A stretch of DNA of 52,084 bases from positions 1-52,084 of the forward strand of contig JABWCM010000031.1 in assembly GCA_013360285.1 (NCBI GenBank), in the 5' to 3' direction. How positions within the stretch are numbered: position 1 is the stretch's first letter; every line of letters begins with the position of its first letter. The notes under the pieces were generated by a model. That model was not told where the DNA came from and ran no database searches. It saw only the letters and a list, made by a program, of their open reading frames with translations. The DNA is from Myxococcales bacterium (GTDB lineage Bacteria > Myxococcota_A > UBA9042 > JABWCM01). The position numbers and the translations under genes were made by a program. Shown one piece after another: positions 35,821 to 46,700 of this stretch.

Positions 35821-36507
35821 ATGAAAAAACCGCCCAAAAAACCCACCGAAGCCGAAACTGAACAGCCAAATTCGATATCGGACCCAAAATCGACAAGCCC
35901 ATACCGCGGGTGGACCCGCCGAGGGTTTCTGCAAACCACTGCTGGTCTTTCAGCGCTGGCCGTCACTGCGCGCACATCGGTACACGCTGACCAGGATGTG
36001 TCGAAAGGGTCGCTGCCCACCCGGTCAGGCCCCGCAGAAACTCCGTTGGCTTTTGAGCTAAATGGAGTCGCGGTTTCGACACAAGCGGAGCCTCGTGAAA
36101 CCCTCGCGGATGTTCTTCTGTACCGCCTGAACCTTACTGGCACCAAAATCGGTTGTGACAGAGGGGCTTGCGGTGCGTGTACTGTCCTTGTAGACGGTGC
36201 AACCCGGGTGTCATGTCTCACGCCAGCTTTGGACATTGCAAATAGGCGAGTTACAACCGTTGAAGGACTAACCCTCAAAGATGGGTCGCTGTCTCCACTT
36301 CAACAGGCGTTTGTGAATCACGATGCATTGCAGTGTGGCTATTGCACTCCCGGTTTTTTGATGTCGGCAACGGCGTTGTACACAAAAACTCCCGCACCAA
36401 CCAAAGAGCAGGTTGTTGAGGCGGTATCCGGCAATTTGTGTCGATGTGCGGCCCATTCCCATATTATCGATGCTATTCTTTCTGTGAAAAACGGAGAGCG
36501 ACCATGA
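35821..36507 (+). CDS. Tat-exported 2Fe-2S subunit of a xanthine-oxidase-family oxidoreductase (PaoA-like)
   Basis: The protein is 228 residues with GAGGT upstream. A twin-arginine signal (WTRRGFLQTTAGLSALAV) indicates folded export. The plant-type ferredoxin cluster is GTKIGCDRGACGACTVLVDG with a later Cys in VSCLTP. The second cluster is LQCGYCTPGF and NLCRCAAH. This matches the electron-transfer subunit of periplasmic aldehyde oxidoreductases (E. coli PaoA/YagT). It is the first gene of an operon with four-base overlaps. Confidence 0.95.
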   Translation: MKKPPKKPTEAETEQPNSISDPKSTSPYRGWTRRGFLQTTAGLSALAVTARTSVHADQDVSKGSLPTRSGPAETPLAFELNGVAVSTQAEPRETLADVLLYRLNLTGTKIGCDRGACGACTVLVDGATRVSCLTPALDIANRRVTTVEGLTLKDGSLSPLQQAFVNHDALQCGYCTPGFLMSATALYTKTPAPTKEQVVEAVSGNLCRCAAHSHIIDAILSVKNGERP

Positions 36508-38810
36508 CAGAGCGAACGCTCGAACTTGGGCCTGCAGGACATACGGTCAAAGTGGGTTGGAAAGATGCGCCTTTGGATGTGGAGGTGTGGGATGGTCAGG
36601 TGGTGCTTCATCAAGTTGGCAAACCAACTCGTCGGATCGACGCGCATCACAAAGTAAGTGGAATGTCCCGCTATACTACTGATATCCGATTGCCCGGAAT
36701 GTTGTACGGTACGATCGTACGTTCCCCGCACCCATCCGCAGAAATTCGGGAAATCGACGACGCCGGCGCGTTGACAATGCCCGGTGTCCGCGGAATTCAT
36801 CGTTTGGCGTCTAAGGGGGACATTGTACGCTTCGAAGGTCAGGAAATCTTGGCAATTGCTGCGGATTCGCTGCATCAGGCGCAGGATGCTGCTAGGGCGG
36901 TAAAGGTGACGTATGCTGTACTTCCTCACGTTGCCGAGCTTGAGCAAGCGATGCGGGATGATTCGCCTGTTGTATATGGAAAAACGTCCGGAGTACCTGG
37001 AAAAAACTCGCTTCCGGTTCAAGGAAACGTGCGTGGACCGGCGACGGGTGGGCGTCGATTTGCACCCACCGGTGACGTATCTCAGGCGATTGTCGATGCC
37101 AAAGTGAGGGTCGATCTGACATTCCGGACGGCGGTGCAAACACATTCGTGCCTCGAACCCCATGGATCGGTTGTGCGGGTTACCGAAGACGGTGGTTTCG
37201 AAATTTGGACATCAACGCAGTCAATCGCCAGCGTTGTCAGTGATGTCGCTCGGGAATTCTCGCTCCAAAAAAGCCAGGTTCGTGTTCACTGTGATTATAT
37301 CGGTGGAGGTTTTGGTTCCAAGTTTGGGGCGGGGATTTATACGATGGCCGCTGCTCACTTAGCGAGGATTACAAAACGCCCGGTGCGAATTGTGCTCGAT
37401 CGTCGTGCTGAGCATCTTGTGGGAGGAAATCGTCCGTCCTCGTTGCAGAAAGTGAAACTAGGCGCTTCAGAAGACGGAACGTTGACGGCCTTGGAAGTTC
37501 GTGTTTGGGGATCAGCCGGGGTGGGTACGGGAGCCGGCGCGGCATCCCCTTATTTTACAATATATCAGTGCGCCAACCGGCGGTCGTTTGAGTACGACGT
37601 ATTTACCAACGCTGGTCCGGCAGCCGCGTTTCGTGCTCCCGGCCATCCACAGGGTGTGTTTGCTTTGGAAGGCGCGATGGATCAGTTGTCCCAAAAACTT
37701 GGTATGGACCCAATTGAGGTTCGTTTGAGAAACGATCCGCATCCTACACGTCGATTGCAGTGGGATATTGCCAGAAAACACGCAGATTGGGACCGTTTGC
37801 GAAAAATGTGGCCCGCCCGTGTCGGGGACATCGTTCGCGGAATCGGCGCGGCGTCTAGTGTGTGGTACAACGTGGTCGAATTGGGAGTTGGCGCGACGGT
37901 TGAAGTGTATCGAGACGGTGGTGTTGTTGTACTGAGCGCGGTTCAGGACATTGGTGGGGGAATTCGCACGGTGCTGGCGCAGGTTGTGGCGGAGGTGTTT
38001 GGTCTTCAGGCCGAGCAAATTTCGGTGAAAATCGGTGACAGCGTTTGGCCGATTGGTCCCGGAAGCGGCGGCTCCAAAACCACGGCATCGTTGACGCCGG
38101 CAGTTCATCAGGCGGCCATTGTGGCGCGCAAAAAGTTGGCGGCGGCGGTCGCTCATTCTTTGTCAGTGCCGGCAGAGGATCTTCGGTTTCATGAAGGAAG
38201 GGTCGTCGACAAAGCGGGCGAAATTCTTACCGACTTTCGTTCCGCAGCAGCAAAAATGCGGGCGGAAAAGATCGTAGGCCACGGAGAACGAACCGACGAT
38301 ATGCCGGGAATCTCGGCTGCAAAGGAAGAACCATTACGGGCATTGGCTACGACCATTGGTGGAGTTCAAATCGCTCAGGTTGCGGTAAACATCGGGACCG
38401 GAGTCGTAACCGTGGAAAAAATTGTGGCTGTTCATGACTGTGGTCGGGTGATGAACCCACTTCAGGCTGCCAGTCAGGTGCGTGGCGGTGTGATTCAAGG
38501 CATCGGTTATGCTTTGTTTGAAGAACGGTTACTCGACAAGACCACCGGGCGTATGTTGAACCCGAACCTGGAGTCGTACAAAATACCAACTATAGCGAAT
38601 GCTCCGGAAATCGACGTTCATTTTGTCGATGTGTATAGTGGCTTAAACTCAACGGGTGCAATGGGTCTAGGTGAGCCGGCAACGGTTCCCACCGCGGCAG
38701 CTATTGCGAACGCGGTGTTTCATGCAACGGGTATTCATCCTGCTGAATTGCCCATGACACCAGAGCGATTGTTAAAAACTTGGCGGGATGGTGGGTTGTT
38801 AAGTGAGTAA
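36504..38810 (+). CDS. Molybdopterin-binding large subunit of xanthine-oxidase-family oxidoreductase (PaoC-like)
   Basis: The ATG at 36504 overlaps the previous stop (ATGA) and follows GGAGAGCG; 768 residues. The order is the aldehyde oxidase a/b hammerhead (IDAHHKVSGMSRYTTDI), then the cofactor-binding domain with TSTQSIASV, IGGGFGSKFG, FRAPGHPQGVFALE, GSGGSKTTA and the C-terminal GAMGLGEPATVPTAAAI, which carries the catalytic Glu. It lacks its own signal and would be carried by the Tat subunit. The substrate is probably an aldehyde, by analogy only. Confidence 0.95.
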   Translation: MTERTLELGPAGHTVKVGWKDAPLDVEVWDGQVVLHQVGKPTRRIDAHHKVSGMSRYTTDIRLPGMLYGTIVRSPHPSAEIREIDDAGALTMPGVRGIHRLASKGDIVRFEGQEILAIAADSLHQAQDAARAVKVTYAVLPHVAELEQAMRDDSPVVYGKTSGVPGKNSLPVQGNVRGPATGGRRFAPTGDVSQAIVDAKVRVDLTFRTAVQTHSCLEPHGSVVRVTEDGGFEIWTSTQSIASVVSDVAREFSLQKSQVRVHCDYIGGGFGSKFGAGIYTMAAAHLARITKRPVRIVLDRRAEHLVGGNRPSSLQKVKLGASEDGTLTALEVRVWGSAGVGTGAGAASPYFTIYQCANRRSFEYDVFTNAGPAAAFRAPGHPQGVFALEGAMDQLSQKLGMDPIEVRLRNDPHPTRRLQWDIARKHADWDRLRKMWPARVGDIVRGIGAASSVWYNVVELGVGATVEVYRDGGVVVLSAVQDIGGGIRTVLAQVVAEVFGLQAEQISVKIGDSVWPIGPGSGGSKTTASLTPAVHQAAIVARKKLAAAVAHSLSVPAEDLRFHEGRVVDKAGEILTDFRSAAAKMRAEKIVGHGERTDDMPGISAAKEEPLRALATTIGGVQIAQVAVNIGTGVVTVEKIVAVHDCGRVMNPLQAASQVRGGVIQGIGYALFEERLLDKTTGRMLNPNLESYKIPTIANAPEIDVHFVDVYSGLNSTGAMGLGEPATVPTAAAIANAVFHATGIHPAELPMTPERLLKTWRDGGLLSE

Positions 38811-39801
38811 TCGATTTTCCTATATCAATGCGATGTCCTGGGATGAGGCACTGGCGGCTTTGGCTGACGGGGAGCCCGGTGCCATCGCGAAAGGTGCCGG
38901 CATCGATCTTTGGGACCTATTGAAGGAAGAAATTGTTAAACCGGACCTGATGGTTTCTCTTCTTAACATACCGGGTGCTAAAGATATCGCAAAATCAGAT
39001 AACACGCTCGTTATAGGGTCAATGGCAACCCTTCAGATGATCGCGGACCATACCGACGTGATCCAGGTGGCTCCTTCGCTGGCACAGGCTGCGGGGAGTG
39101 CCGCTTCGCCGGCGATTCGTAACGCTGCCACGCTGGCAGGGAATCTCTGTCAAAGGCCGCGATGTGGTTATTTTCGGTCGTTGCTTCATCCGTGTTTACG
39201 GAAAGGAGGAGGACGCTGTTTTGCCCAAGACGGCCATCACCAAAATCACGCGATTTTCGATACGGAGGGGTGTATTGCAACAAGCGCGTCGTCGCTCGGA
39301 CCCGTGCTCGTGGCTCTTGAGGCGATGGTAAGCGTTAGAGGACCTGGTGGCGCGTCCCGGACCCTACCCGTGGAAAAATTGTTTCTGATGGCGTCTCAAA
39401 ATCCTACTCGGGAAGTCGATTTGCGTACGGGGGAATTGCTCGAACGGGTTTCTATTCCTTTGGCAGGTACGATCAACGCGTATCACAAGGTCCGGGCGCG
39501 TGATGGGTTTGACTGGCCAATGGTGGAAGTGGCTGTTGGAGTTCGCATCGATAGCCGCGGGATCATTACCTCAGGTCGAGTTGTATTGGGCGCAGTTGCG
39601 ATGGTTCCATGGCGCGCGTTTGAAACGGAGAAGCTTCTGCTGAACACTAAGTTAACAAATGATGTTATTCGTAAAGGGGCGGATGTTGCCGCTGCCGGTG
39701 CGCGGCCGTTGCGTGACAACCGTCATAAGGTCGACATCGTTCGGAGTGCCGTCCGTGAGACTCTGGAGAAAGTACGTCGGATAGTTGATGGTGCGTTATG
39801 A
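38803..39801 (+). CDS. FAD-binding subunit with extra Fe-S site (PaoB-like)
   Basis: The protein is 332 residues from a GTG overlapping the large-subunit end by eight bases. The CO-dehydrogenase flavoprotein fold is visible: AIAKGAGIDLWDLLKEE, SAASPAIRNAATLAGNLCQ and a C-terminal FAD domain. The Cys pattern CQRPRCGYFR, then RKGGGRCFAQ, then TEGCIATS matches the 4Fe-4S insert of YagS/PaoB, an unusual feature within the family. It completes a three-subunit oxidoreductase. No XdhC/PaoD maturation gene is next to it. Confidence 0.94.
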   Translation: MSNRFSYINAMSWDEALAALADGEPGAIAKGAGIDLWDLLKEEIVKPDLMVSLLNIPGAKDIAKSDNTLVIGSMATLQMIADHTDVIQVAPSLAQAAGSAASPAIRNAATLAGNLCQRPRCGYFRSLLHPCLRKGGGRCFAQDGHHQNHAIFDTEGCIATSASSLGPVLVALEAMVSVRGPGGASRTLPVEKLFLMASQNPTREVDLRTGELLERVSIPLAGTINAYHKVRARDGFDWPMVEVAVGVRIDSRGIITSGRVVLGAVAMVPWRAFETEKLLLNTKLTNDVIRKGADVAAAGARPLRDNRHKVDIVRSAVRETLEKVRRIVDGAL

Positions 39802-40055
39802 GTGATGATTTGCTCGAGGAAGGTGTCCATCCGCCATGTGATTTCTTACGCACAAAACGCGGGTACGGCGACGAAGTGTCATCGGTGGAACCGGCATGGG
39901 AAGAGGGGCTGCTCGGAACAGATTGTTTTTGGTGCCTCCGTACAATGTTGCCGTGGGGTCCCGACCAACTACCCGCCACAGCCTCGGATTGTGGCCGCTT
40001 GCGGGGTTGTTATCAATCGCCCGACGGCGATTTCGCCCGTCTGCAACGTGCATGA
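39798..40055 (+). CDS. Small Cys-rich protein coupled to the oxidoreductase operon
   Basis: The protein is 85 residues. It is real by context: its ATG overlaps the PaoB-like stop (ATGA) and its own TGA overlaps the next ATG (ATGA), a double coupling that chance ORFs rarely show. It has no signal or membrane segment. The second half holds a CFWC pair (residues 43-46) and a CGRLRGC pair (64-70) around GPDQLPATASD, which could bind Zn or an Fe-S cluster. An early Cys is in HPPCDF. The family is not recognised. It may be a metallochaperone or a small redox partner. Confidence 0.68.
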   Translation: MSDDLLEEGVHPPCDFLRTKRGYGDEVSSVEPAWEEGLLGTDCFWCLRTMLPWGPDQLPATASDCGRLRGCYQSPDGDFARLQRA

Positions 40056-43000
40056 CCCGCTATAGAAACAACCTTAGACCGCTTGGTTTGCTGCGGTTTC
40101 TATTGCTGGTGACCCTGGGGGTGATCTGGCCCGATCTGGGTTCGGCCACGGCTCATGAGCCAAACCGTCAGTCTACTGCGCAGTTTTTTGACCGCCCCGT
40201 CGAAACACATATCGCTTTGAAAGAACTGGTTCAAAGCGCATCCACGCCAGATGGACTTGCTTCGCTAAATTGGATCAAACGGAGATTAAATTACTGGGAT
40301 TCCCCGCGGCTTAAAGCGGTGTTATTGAATGTTTACGGGGATTCTACGACCGATCCGTTTGTTCGTTCGCACATCGGGCAGATTTTGTCCCAGCTTCACC
40401 GCGCAGTCGGGGATGTTGTGTCAGCTCACAAATTGTTGGCCGAACTGGGGGTGTGGAATGACTGGATGCTGCGCGGTTATGTGGTGGATTCAGGGCTACT
40501 GTGTCGCGATGTGCCGCTAGAACCCATCGAGCCCATCGAGTTGTCCGGGCTGTCCTATGATGGCCTGTTGGATCTTGGTGCATTACTTGGGTCGTCTCAG
40601 GACGTGGCGGCGTTTGTCGAAGTGTGGCTTAGCACAGATATCGCAGTGGACACCGTGCTTCGTTTCGGTGCGGACGGTCCTTTTTCGGTGTGGGTGAATG
40701 GCCAACTGGTCGCTGAAGCGGAGGGTGCTGTAGAAGTTGGGCTCGAGCAAGTGAGCGTCCCTTTAAGATTGAGTCCGGGGGTGTTTGAGGTGCGCGTGCG
40801 GGCTTGCTCGGACGGGCAACGGCCTTTTCGGATTTCTGGGCGTGCCACCGACCGCAATGGATACCCGCAGAAACAAGTGCGGGTGTTTGCCAGGCGTCCC
40901 TTAGGTATTGATTTCGGTAAGTTTAGGGTTACACCGGGCTTTCGTTATGCAGATCCCGTGAGTTATTGGGAAGAAAAGTTGCCTACCCTCTCATCGTCGG
41001 ATGCCAGGGTTCGTTTCAGCATGGCGATGCGAGAACTGGGGCTTCCCGTTGCAACGGAGTTGTTGGGAACGAACTCGAGAGAGCGCTGGGAATTGGCCCA
41101 AAACGTTTCAGATCGCCATGTTAAAGCCCAATATTTGTACGAGGCGTTACATGCAGACCGAAACGATTTGCGTAGTTTGGTTTCATTGGCTCAATTGGGC
41201 ATAGAGCGCCAACGTTACCTGGAGGCGCGTGAGTTGCTGGGCCGAGCAATGGAGCTTGATGAAACGGATCTGGAGGCCCAGTTGCTTGTGGCTCGACTCG
41301 CAGCCGAGAATCAGGCAATTGGTGAAGCTATTCGGGTGTTGCGACAACTGTTGAAAGACCATTCGGATGTTCCAGTGGTCGTTCAGACGCTGGCGGCCCT
41401 CTATTTTCAGCGAGGAGACCTCGGCGTGGCATCCGACTTGTTCAATCGACTCAATTTATTGGCCGTTGACCCGTTGGCTGTGCCGTCGTGGCAACGCGAA
41501 ATTTCGGCCGCTCAGGGAGATGCGAGTATGGCGATGAAATGGTCCGAGCGTGCCTACAAAGTGCGACCTGATCTGTTTGGCAACGCGCTCGTTTCTGCCA
41601 GGAGTGCTGTCGACGCCGGATTGCCGGATGTTGCCATCGAACTTCTGAACGGATTGCATCCCCTTGCCCAACGGAACCCAGAAGTACTTGAAGAAGCGGC
41701 GCGGTTGTGGGTGCGTATGGGAAATGCGCAAAAGGCCGCGGAGTTGGCCCGGCGTAGCCTTCAATTGCGTCCGCAGGATGCCGACTTGCGAATGTTGCTG
41801 ATGCGTTTGTCTCCGGAAGAGACGGCGTTCGAAGACTTGTTTCGTCGTGATGTGTCTAACATGATTGCGGAATCTGGAAATACAGCCCAAGATGAACGAA
41901 TGGAATACTTGGCCGATCACAAGGTCGTTCGTGTATACGAAAACGGATTGTCTGCAGCGTATTTTCAGCGTGTAATTCGTGTAACCGGTTCGGCTCGTGG
42001 GGGGCAGACACTCGTCATTCCGTATGATCCATATCGGCAGCAGGTTGTTATACAGCGGATGACCATCCAGAAACCGGATGGGCGCGGTGTTCCGCTCACG
42101 GAACGAAATGAACGCGCGATTGGAGAAGAGTGGTATGGAATGTATTTTGATCTCCGCCATATAGAGATTCCGCTGGACCGCCTTGAAGATGGTGACACGT
42201 TGATCGCCGAATACCGCATCGACGATGTTGGCCAGAATCTGTTTGGCGACACGTTTAGCGATTTAACTTATTTGCAGGATGTTGTTCCAAAACACGAAGC
42301 ATCAGTTACTTACGTGACTCCCAAGAAAAGAAAAGTTCATTTTGCATTCGTGGATCCGACTGGGCGGGCGGCTCATTCAAAAACCGAGGAAGTCCAAGGG
42401 GATGTTGCCATTCGAACCTACACGGTTCGCGATGTACCGGGATTGCAGCATGAAGCGGGCGCTCCCGGATTATCTGAGTTATGCCCTTATGTTCATGCCA
42501 GTACGTTTGAATCCTACGAAGACGTAGCCCGATATTATCTTTCAATGTTGCGAACCCAAGCTGTCAGCAACGAAGCGATCCGCCGGCATGTGGCTGGAAC
42601 AACGAGTCATTTAACGGGTAAAAGAGATAAAATAATGGCCCTATACAATGACTTAACAAGGACGTTTCGATACGTTGGATTGGAATTCGGCGTGCACGGA
42701 TACAAACCCTACAGTTGTCCCGTAGTTTTTGGGCGTAAATTTGGAGATTGTAAGGATCAATCGACTCTTTTGGTGGTCATGTTAAGAGAATTGGGGATTG
42801 AGGCTCATGTTTCGTTGATTCGAACGCGATCGCAGGGAAAGGTGGCGCTGCAACCTGCGTCGTTGTCGGTATTTAACCACGCTGTGGTTTTTGTGCCGGA
42901 GTTGGGGCTCTGGCTTGACCCTACCGCGATGTACAACAGCGTTGACGAACTGCCATCCGAAGACCAAGGTGCCGTTGCGTTGGTCGTCGACGACCGAAAG

Positions 43001-43753
43001 CCTCGTGTTATAACTACCCCACAATATCCTGCAGAAGCCAATCGAAGTGAACGCTGGGTGGAATTGCGTTTGATGGAAGACGGGGGAGCTGTGGTATCCG
43101 GCCCCATGACCGCCCGCGGCTTGTTCGGACCTCGTCTTAGGCAGGCGTTGGAGTCTGTAGCGTTACGGGAAAAACTGCTTGCAGAAATGATTGCCGGCTC
43201 TTTCCCTGGCTTCGTGCTGGTCCACGCGGAATTCGTCGGGCTTGACGACTTGACAACCGATCCAAAGATCACGTTTTCAGGAACGGTGCCGCACTTATTT
43301 CAGCCCGATCCCAGTCGTTTGGATATATTTGGTGGTACTCACACACGTTTTGTTGAGCGCCTTGCGCCGGACAGCGCCAGAACCCATGACCTGTTGCTCG
43401 ATTTTCCGTTCGTCGAGCGGGCTATATTACGTGTTGTTCCGCCGCAGGGGTGGGTTCCCGAGCAACCTGGACCGGCAACAACAGTTGAAGACGATTTTGC
43501 ACGGCACTACAGCGTTGATCGACTGGAACAAGAGGTGTTGGTTCGCACAGTGGAGTTATATGTGCCGGTTTGGCAAATCCCCGCCAACAAATATGGTGCT
43601 TGGCGCAGTTTTCTCAATCGTGCTGAAACCAGGTCCAATTCAACGGTGGTGTTTCGAAAGTCGCCGGCGGAGACGTCAAGTGGGGTTTTGATACCCAGTG
43701 CCACTCGTATTCCCATCTCGGCTCATATTCATTTCAGCGGCTATCCTCGATAG
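40052..43753 (+). CDS. Giant exported DUF3857/transglutaminase-like protein with TPRs
   Basis: The protein is 1233 residues from an ATG coupled to the upstream stop. The signal peptide region is LGLLRFLLLVTLGVIWPDLG. Residues about 370-620 are TPR helices (LGIERQRYLEARELLGRAME and similar). A DUF3857 beta domain follows (MEYLADHKVVRVYENG, YGMYFDLRHIEIPLDRLEDG). The transglutaminase-like core has GRKFGDCKDQSTLL (Cys near 900), FNHAVVFV and WLDPTAM, so the Cys-His-Asp triad is intact. A C-terminal beta region completes it. Such proteins are common in Bacteroidota and Myxococcota envelopes; the role is unknown. It could be a periplasmic protease or crosslinker. Confidence 0.92.
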   Translation: MTRYRNNLRPLGLLRFLLLVTLGVIWPDLGSATAHEPNRQSTAQFFDRPVETHIALKELVQSASTPDGLASLNWIKRRLNYWDSPRLKAVLLNVYGDSTTDPFVRSHIGQILSQLHRAVGDVVSAHKLLAELGVWNDWMLRGYVVDSGLLCRDVPLEPIEPIELSGLSYDGLLDLGALLGSSQDVAAFVEVWLSTDIAVDTVLRFGADGPFSVWVNGQLVAEAEGAVEVGLEQVSVPLRLSPGVFEVRVRACSDGQRPFRISGRATDRNGYPQKQVRVFARRPLGIDFGKFRVTPGFRYADPVSYWEEKLPTLSSSDARVRFSMAMRELGLPVATELLGTNSRERWELAQNVSDRHVKAQYLYEALHADRNDLRSLVSLAQLGIERQRYLEARELLGRAMELDETDLEAQLLVARLAAENQAIGEAIRVLRQLLKDHSDVPVVVQTLAALYFQRGDLGVASDLFNRLNLLAVDPLAVPSWQREISAAQGDASMAMKWSERAYKVRPDLFGNALVSARSAVDAGLPDVAIELLNGLHPLAQRNPEVLEEAARLWVRMGNAQKAAELARRSLQLRPQDADLRMLLMRLSPEETAFEDLFRRDVSNMIAESGNTAQDERMEYLADHKVVRVYENGLSAAYFQRVIRVTGSARGGQTLVIPYDPYRQQVVIQRMTIQKPDGRGVPLTERNERAIGEEWYGMYFDLRHIEIPLDRLEDGDTLIAEYRIDDVGQNLFGDTFSDLTYLQDVVPKHEASVTYVTPKKRKVHFAFVDPTGRAAHSKTEEVQGDVAIRTYTVRDVPGLQHEAGAPGLSELCPYVHASTFESYEDVARYYLSMLRTQAVSNEAIRRHVAGTTSHLTGKRDKIMALYNDLTRTFRYVGLEFGVHGYKPYSCPVVFGRKFGDCKDQSTLLVVMLRELGIEAHVSLIRTRSQGKVALQPASLSVFNHAVVFVPELGLWLDPTAMYNSVDELPSEDQGAVALVVDDRKPRVITTPQYPAEANRSERWVELRLMEDGGAVVSGPMTARGLFGPRLRQALESVALREKLLAEMIAGSFPGFVLVHAEFVGLDDLTTDPKITFSGTVPHLFQPDPSRLDIFGGTHTRFVERLAPDSARTHDLLLDFPFVERAILRVVPPQGWVPEQPGPATTVEDDFARHYSVDRLEQEVLVRTVELYVPVWQIPANKYGAWRSFLNRAETRSNSTVVFRKSPAETSSGVLIPSATRIPISAHIHFSGYPR

Positions 43754-43764
43754 GCAGTCACACC

Positions 43765-46700
43765 ATGGCGTTGAGACACGCACCCGTCCTGTCGACCACT
43801 TGTTGTCGTTATTTCTGGCTGGTCACCCTTACGATATTGTTCGGGGGTGCGTGCGGTCCCACGGTCACTTTGTTGAAACCGGACAACCGCCCCATTCCTG
43901 TTCAAATGCAACAATGGCGGTCCATGATTGAAGAACCCGGCAACGATTCCGATCAGGTGACGGCCGCTGCGTGGAACGCCTGGTTGTTTGGTAATGATTC
44001 GGACCTTGCGCGCCGTGGATTTTTGGCGTCCTGGCAAAAAAAAGGGGGGGAATTGTCGGGATTTGGCTTGGCGGAGGTTTGCTCTTTTGGGCCATGCCCA
44101 CGGCAAGCTGCCGAGACATGGCTTACATTGCTTGAAACTTCGTCGGTGACGCTACGTCGAGTGGCCGTTCACCGGCTTGTTAACTTACTTGATCGGGTGC
44201 CGGGGTTGGCGAAACAAACACTTCCGGCGTTACAAGCGCGCATACCGAAGGCCCGAGGCTCGGAATTATTGGATGTACAAGCGGCGGAAATTTTGTTCCA
44301 TCAGCGTGTTTTTGCCGAAAGAAAACCTTTTTCGGGTGCGCCGGTGCGGTGGCAGGTTGAAGGTCCTTATTCAAACGCGAGCTGGCCACCAGACCAATGG
44401 GACACCGGTTGCGATTCGTTCACGCGGGAGGTTTTTACGCCCTTGGGAGAACTTACCCTGCACCCGTTGGAATCAGGAGCCTTTCGTGCGGAAACCTCTA
44501 TTCATATTCGGGCAGGTGGGCGTTATTTGTTCCGTGTTTCTGCTGGCTGTTCGGTACGAATACAGCTCAATCAAGTCGTTTTATATGATAAAAACAACTT
44601 GTTAGATTACTATTCTGTGTCGGAAGACATTCCGACTAATTTAACGCAAGGTGATCATCAGCTTGTGGTGTGGGCACAAACAGCTCACGGGGGAGAAAAA
44701 GTGGTTGTTCGATTTGTGGCCGACGGCCAGGATGGTGAAACTACCGACGATTTGGACTCGTTTCCGACAGCCTTGGCCGCATGGGCACGTGCTGCAGTCG
44801 CGTTGGCCAGCGAAGATGTGCCCACGGCAGAAAACGCGCTGAATGATGTTCGAGCCATTGCGCCAGACTGGGCGCCTGCTCATCTGGAAAATGCGAGGAA
44901 AATAGAGTTAGGTATTGCCGTTTCTGCTGATGTTCGTGACGATTTAATAGACCAGGAACTGCAATGGGCGCTATCGCGGGATGCTACTTTGGTAGCCGCA
45001 CGGCTCGAGATGATTCGGCGGCTGGTTCGTAAGGGTGCGCTGCCGGCTGCGGATGAACTCGTGCGGGACGGAATGAAGTTACAGCGTTCATGGATCGAAG
45101 AGGAAGACAGCTTTGCAGTCTTGGGAGCGCAGGTTGCCGATTTAAACGGCTATCGTCCTGAAGCGGAGGCTGTGTTGCGTGGTGTGCTGGAGACCCATCC
45201 GGATAATTGTGGTGCCCGTCGAAGTCTCGTGGAAATGTTGATGGATCGCCCTAACGAGGCAAAGGTGTGGCTGAACTTACCGCCGGGACCTCAGGCATGT
45301 TCCGCGACCGTTCGTATCCCTGTGGCGATTGCGTTGCGGGCTGGCGATGCGGCCGGCGCGATTTCGTATGTGCGAGAGTTACGAGCCCAGGAACCTGAAG
45401 ACGATGCGCTGTTTCGCGACGAAATCCGTGCTCTGCTGCTTGCCGGGCAACACAAGAAGGCCAGAAATTTGTTGTCCGAGCGGCAACACCGTTATCCCCG
45501 GTCGGGCGACTATGGCTTTTGGGCCGCAGACATCGCTGCCGAACTGAATGACACCGATACGTCGAGGAAGGAGTGGGGCGCATTGAGTACTGGCGCCGAC
45601 GTCGATTCGGAACATCGACGCCGGCTTGCGGCACTAGGATTTGACTCCGTATTTCGCCCATTTCGGCGGGAGGGAACAGATGTTGCAGTTCAACAGAACG
45701 CATTGGATACCATAACCGCAAACACGATGTTTCTTTTGGATGATTGGATTGTCGTGTATTTTTCTGATGGTTCGGCGGCATATCGCGCCCACATACTGGT
45801 CCGGATTCTGAACGAGTCGGCTGTTTACCAACTCGGCGAATTGGATGTGCCGTTTGGAGCAGAGGTTGAACGTGTCCGGACAATCAAGCCCGACGGCCGT
45901 ATTCTTGAGCCGGAAGACATTCATGAAAAGGCGTCGTTGTCGTTTGTTGATTTGGAAGTGGGCGACATCATTGAGTTTGCTTACGTACGGTTTGAGGATT
46001 TTTCGATCCCACTTGCGCCGTATCGTGCGGCCGATACGTTTTATTTTCAGAGTTTTGACGGGCCGGTCGCCGACTCACGGTGTATTGTCGTGTATGCCGA
46101 TAACTTGAAGCCGGAATTCTGGATTCGTTCCGGTGGTGGGATCACTCCGGAGCCGATACCCGATCTGGTGGCTCCTCCTGGGTTCCTGGTGCGTGGATTT
46201 CGAACACGCCATCTGCCTCAAGCGCGCCTTGAACCACTTGCAATACAAGGCAGCAGTAACGTTCCGCAACTTACAGTTGCTACTGCAAATTGGGATAAAA
46301 TACGTCACGCGATCGCGGGTCAGTTGCGGCAACTTCAGAGAATTCCACCTGATTTGCGGATTAAGCTCGGTCAGCTAAAAACCTCCGACAAGGCGGAAGT
46401 TGACAAGATTGCCGACGTTTTTCGCCTGATCCGCCGTGCCATCGCGGAAGGCGAAGGTGGTTTGTTACGAACCTCGGCAGAGTACACTTGGGCAAAAAAA
46501 AGCGGCGAACGCGCGATATTGTTATGGGCCGCCTTAAGATACTGTGGGTGGGATGCTAAATTACTGCTTGTTCATCCAGCGGACCGCAATGACGACAACC
46601 TTCGCGACGGTGCGAACTGGTCGCGGTACAGTTACCCTGTGGTGTATGTTCGTTTGGAGAAACAGGAACTGTGGTTGGATCTGACATCCGGTGACAACGG

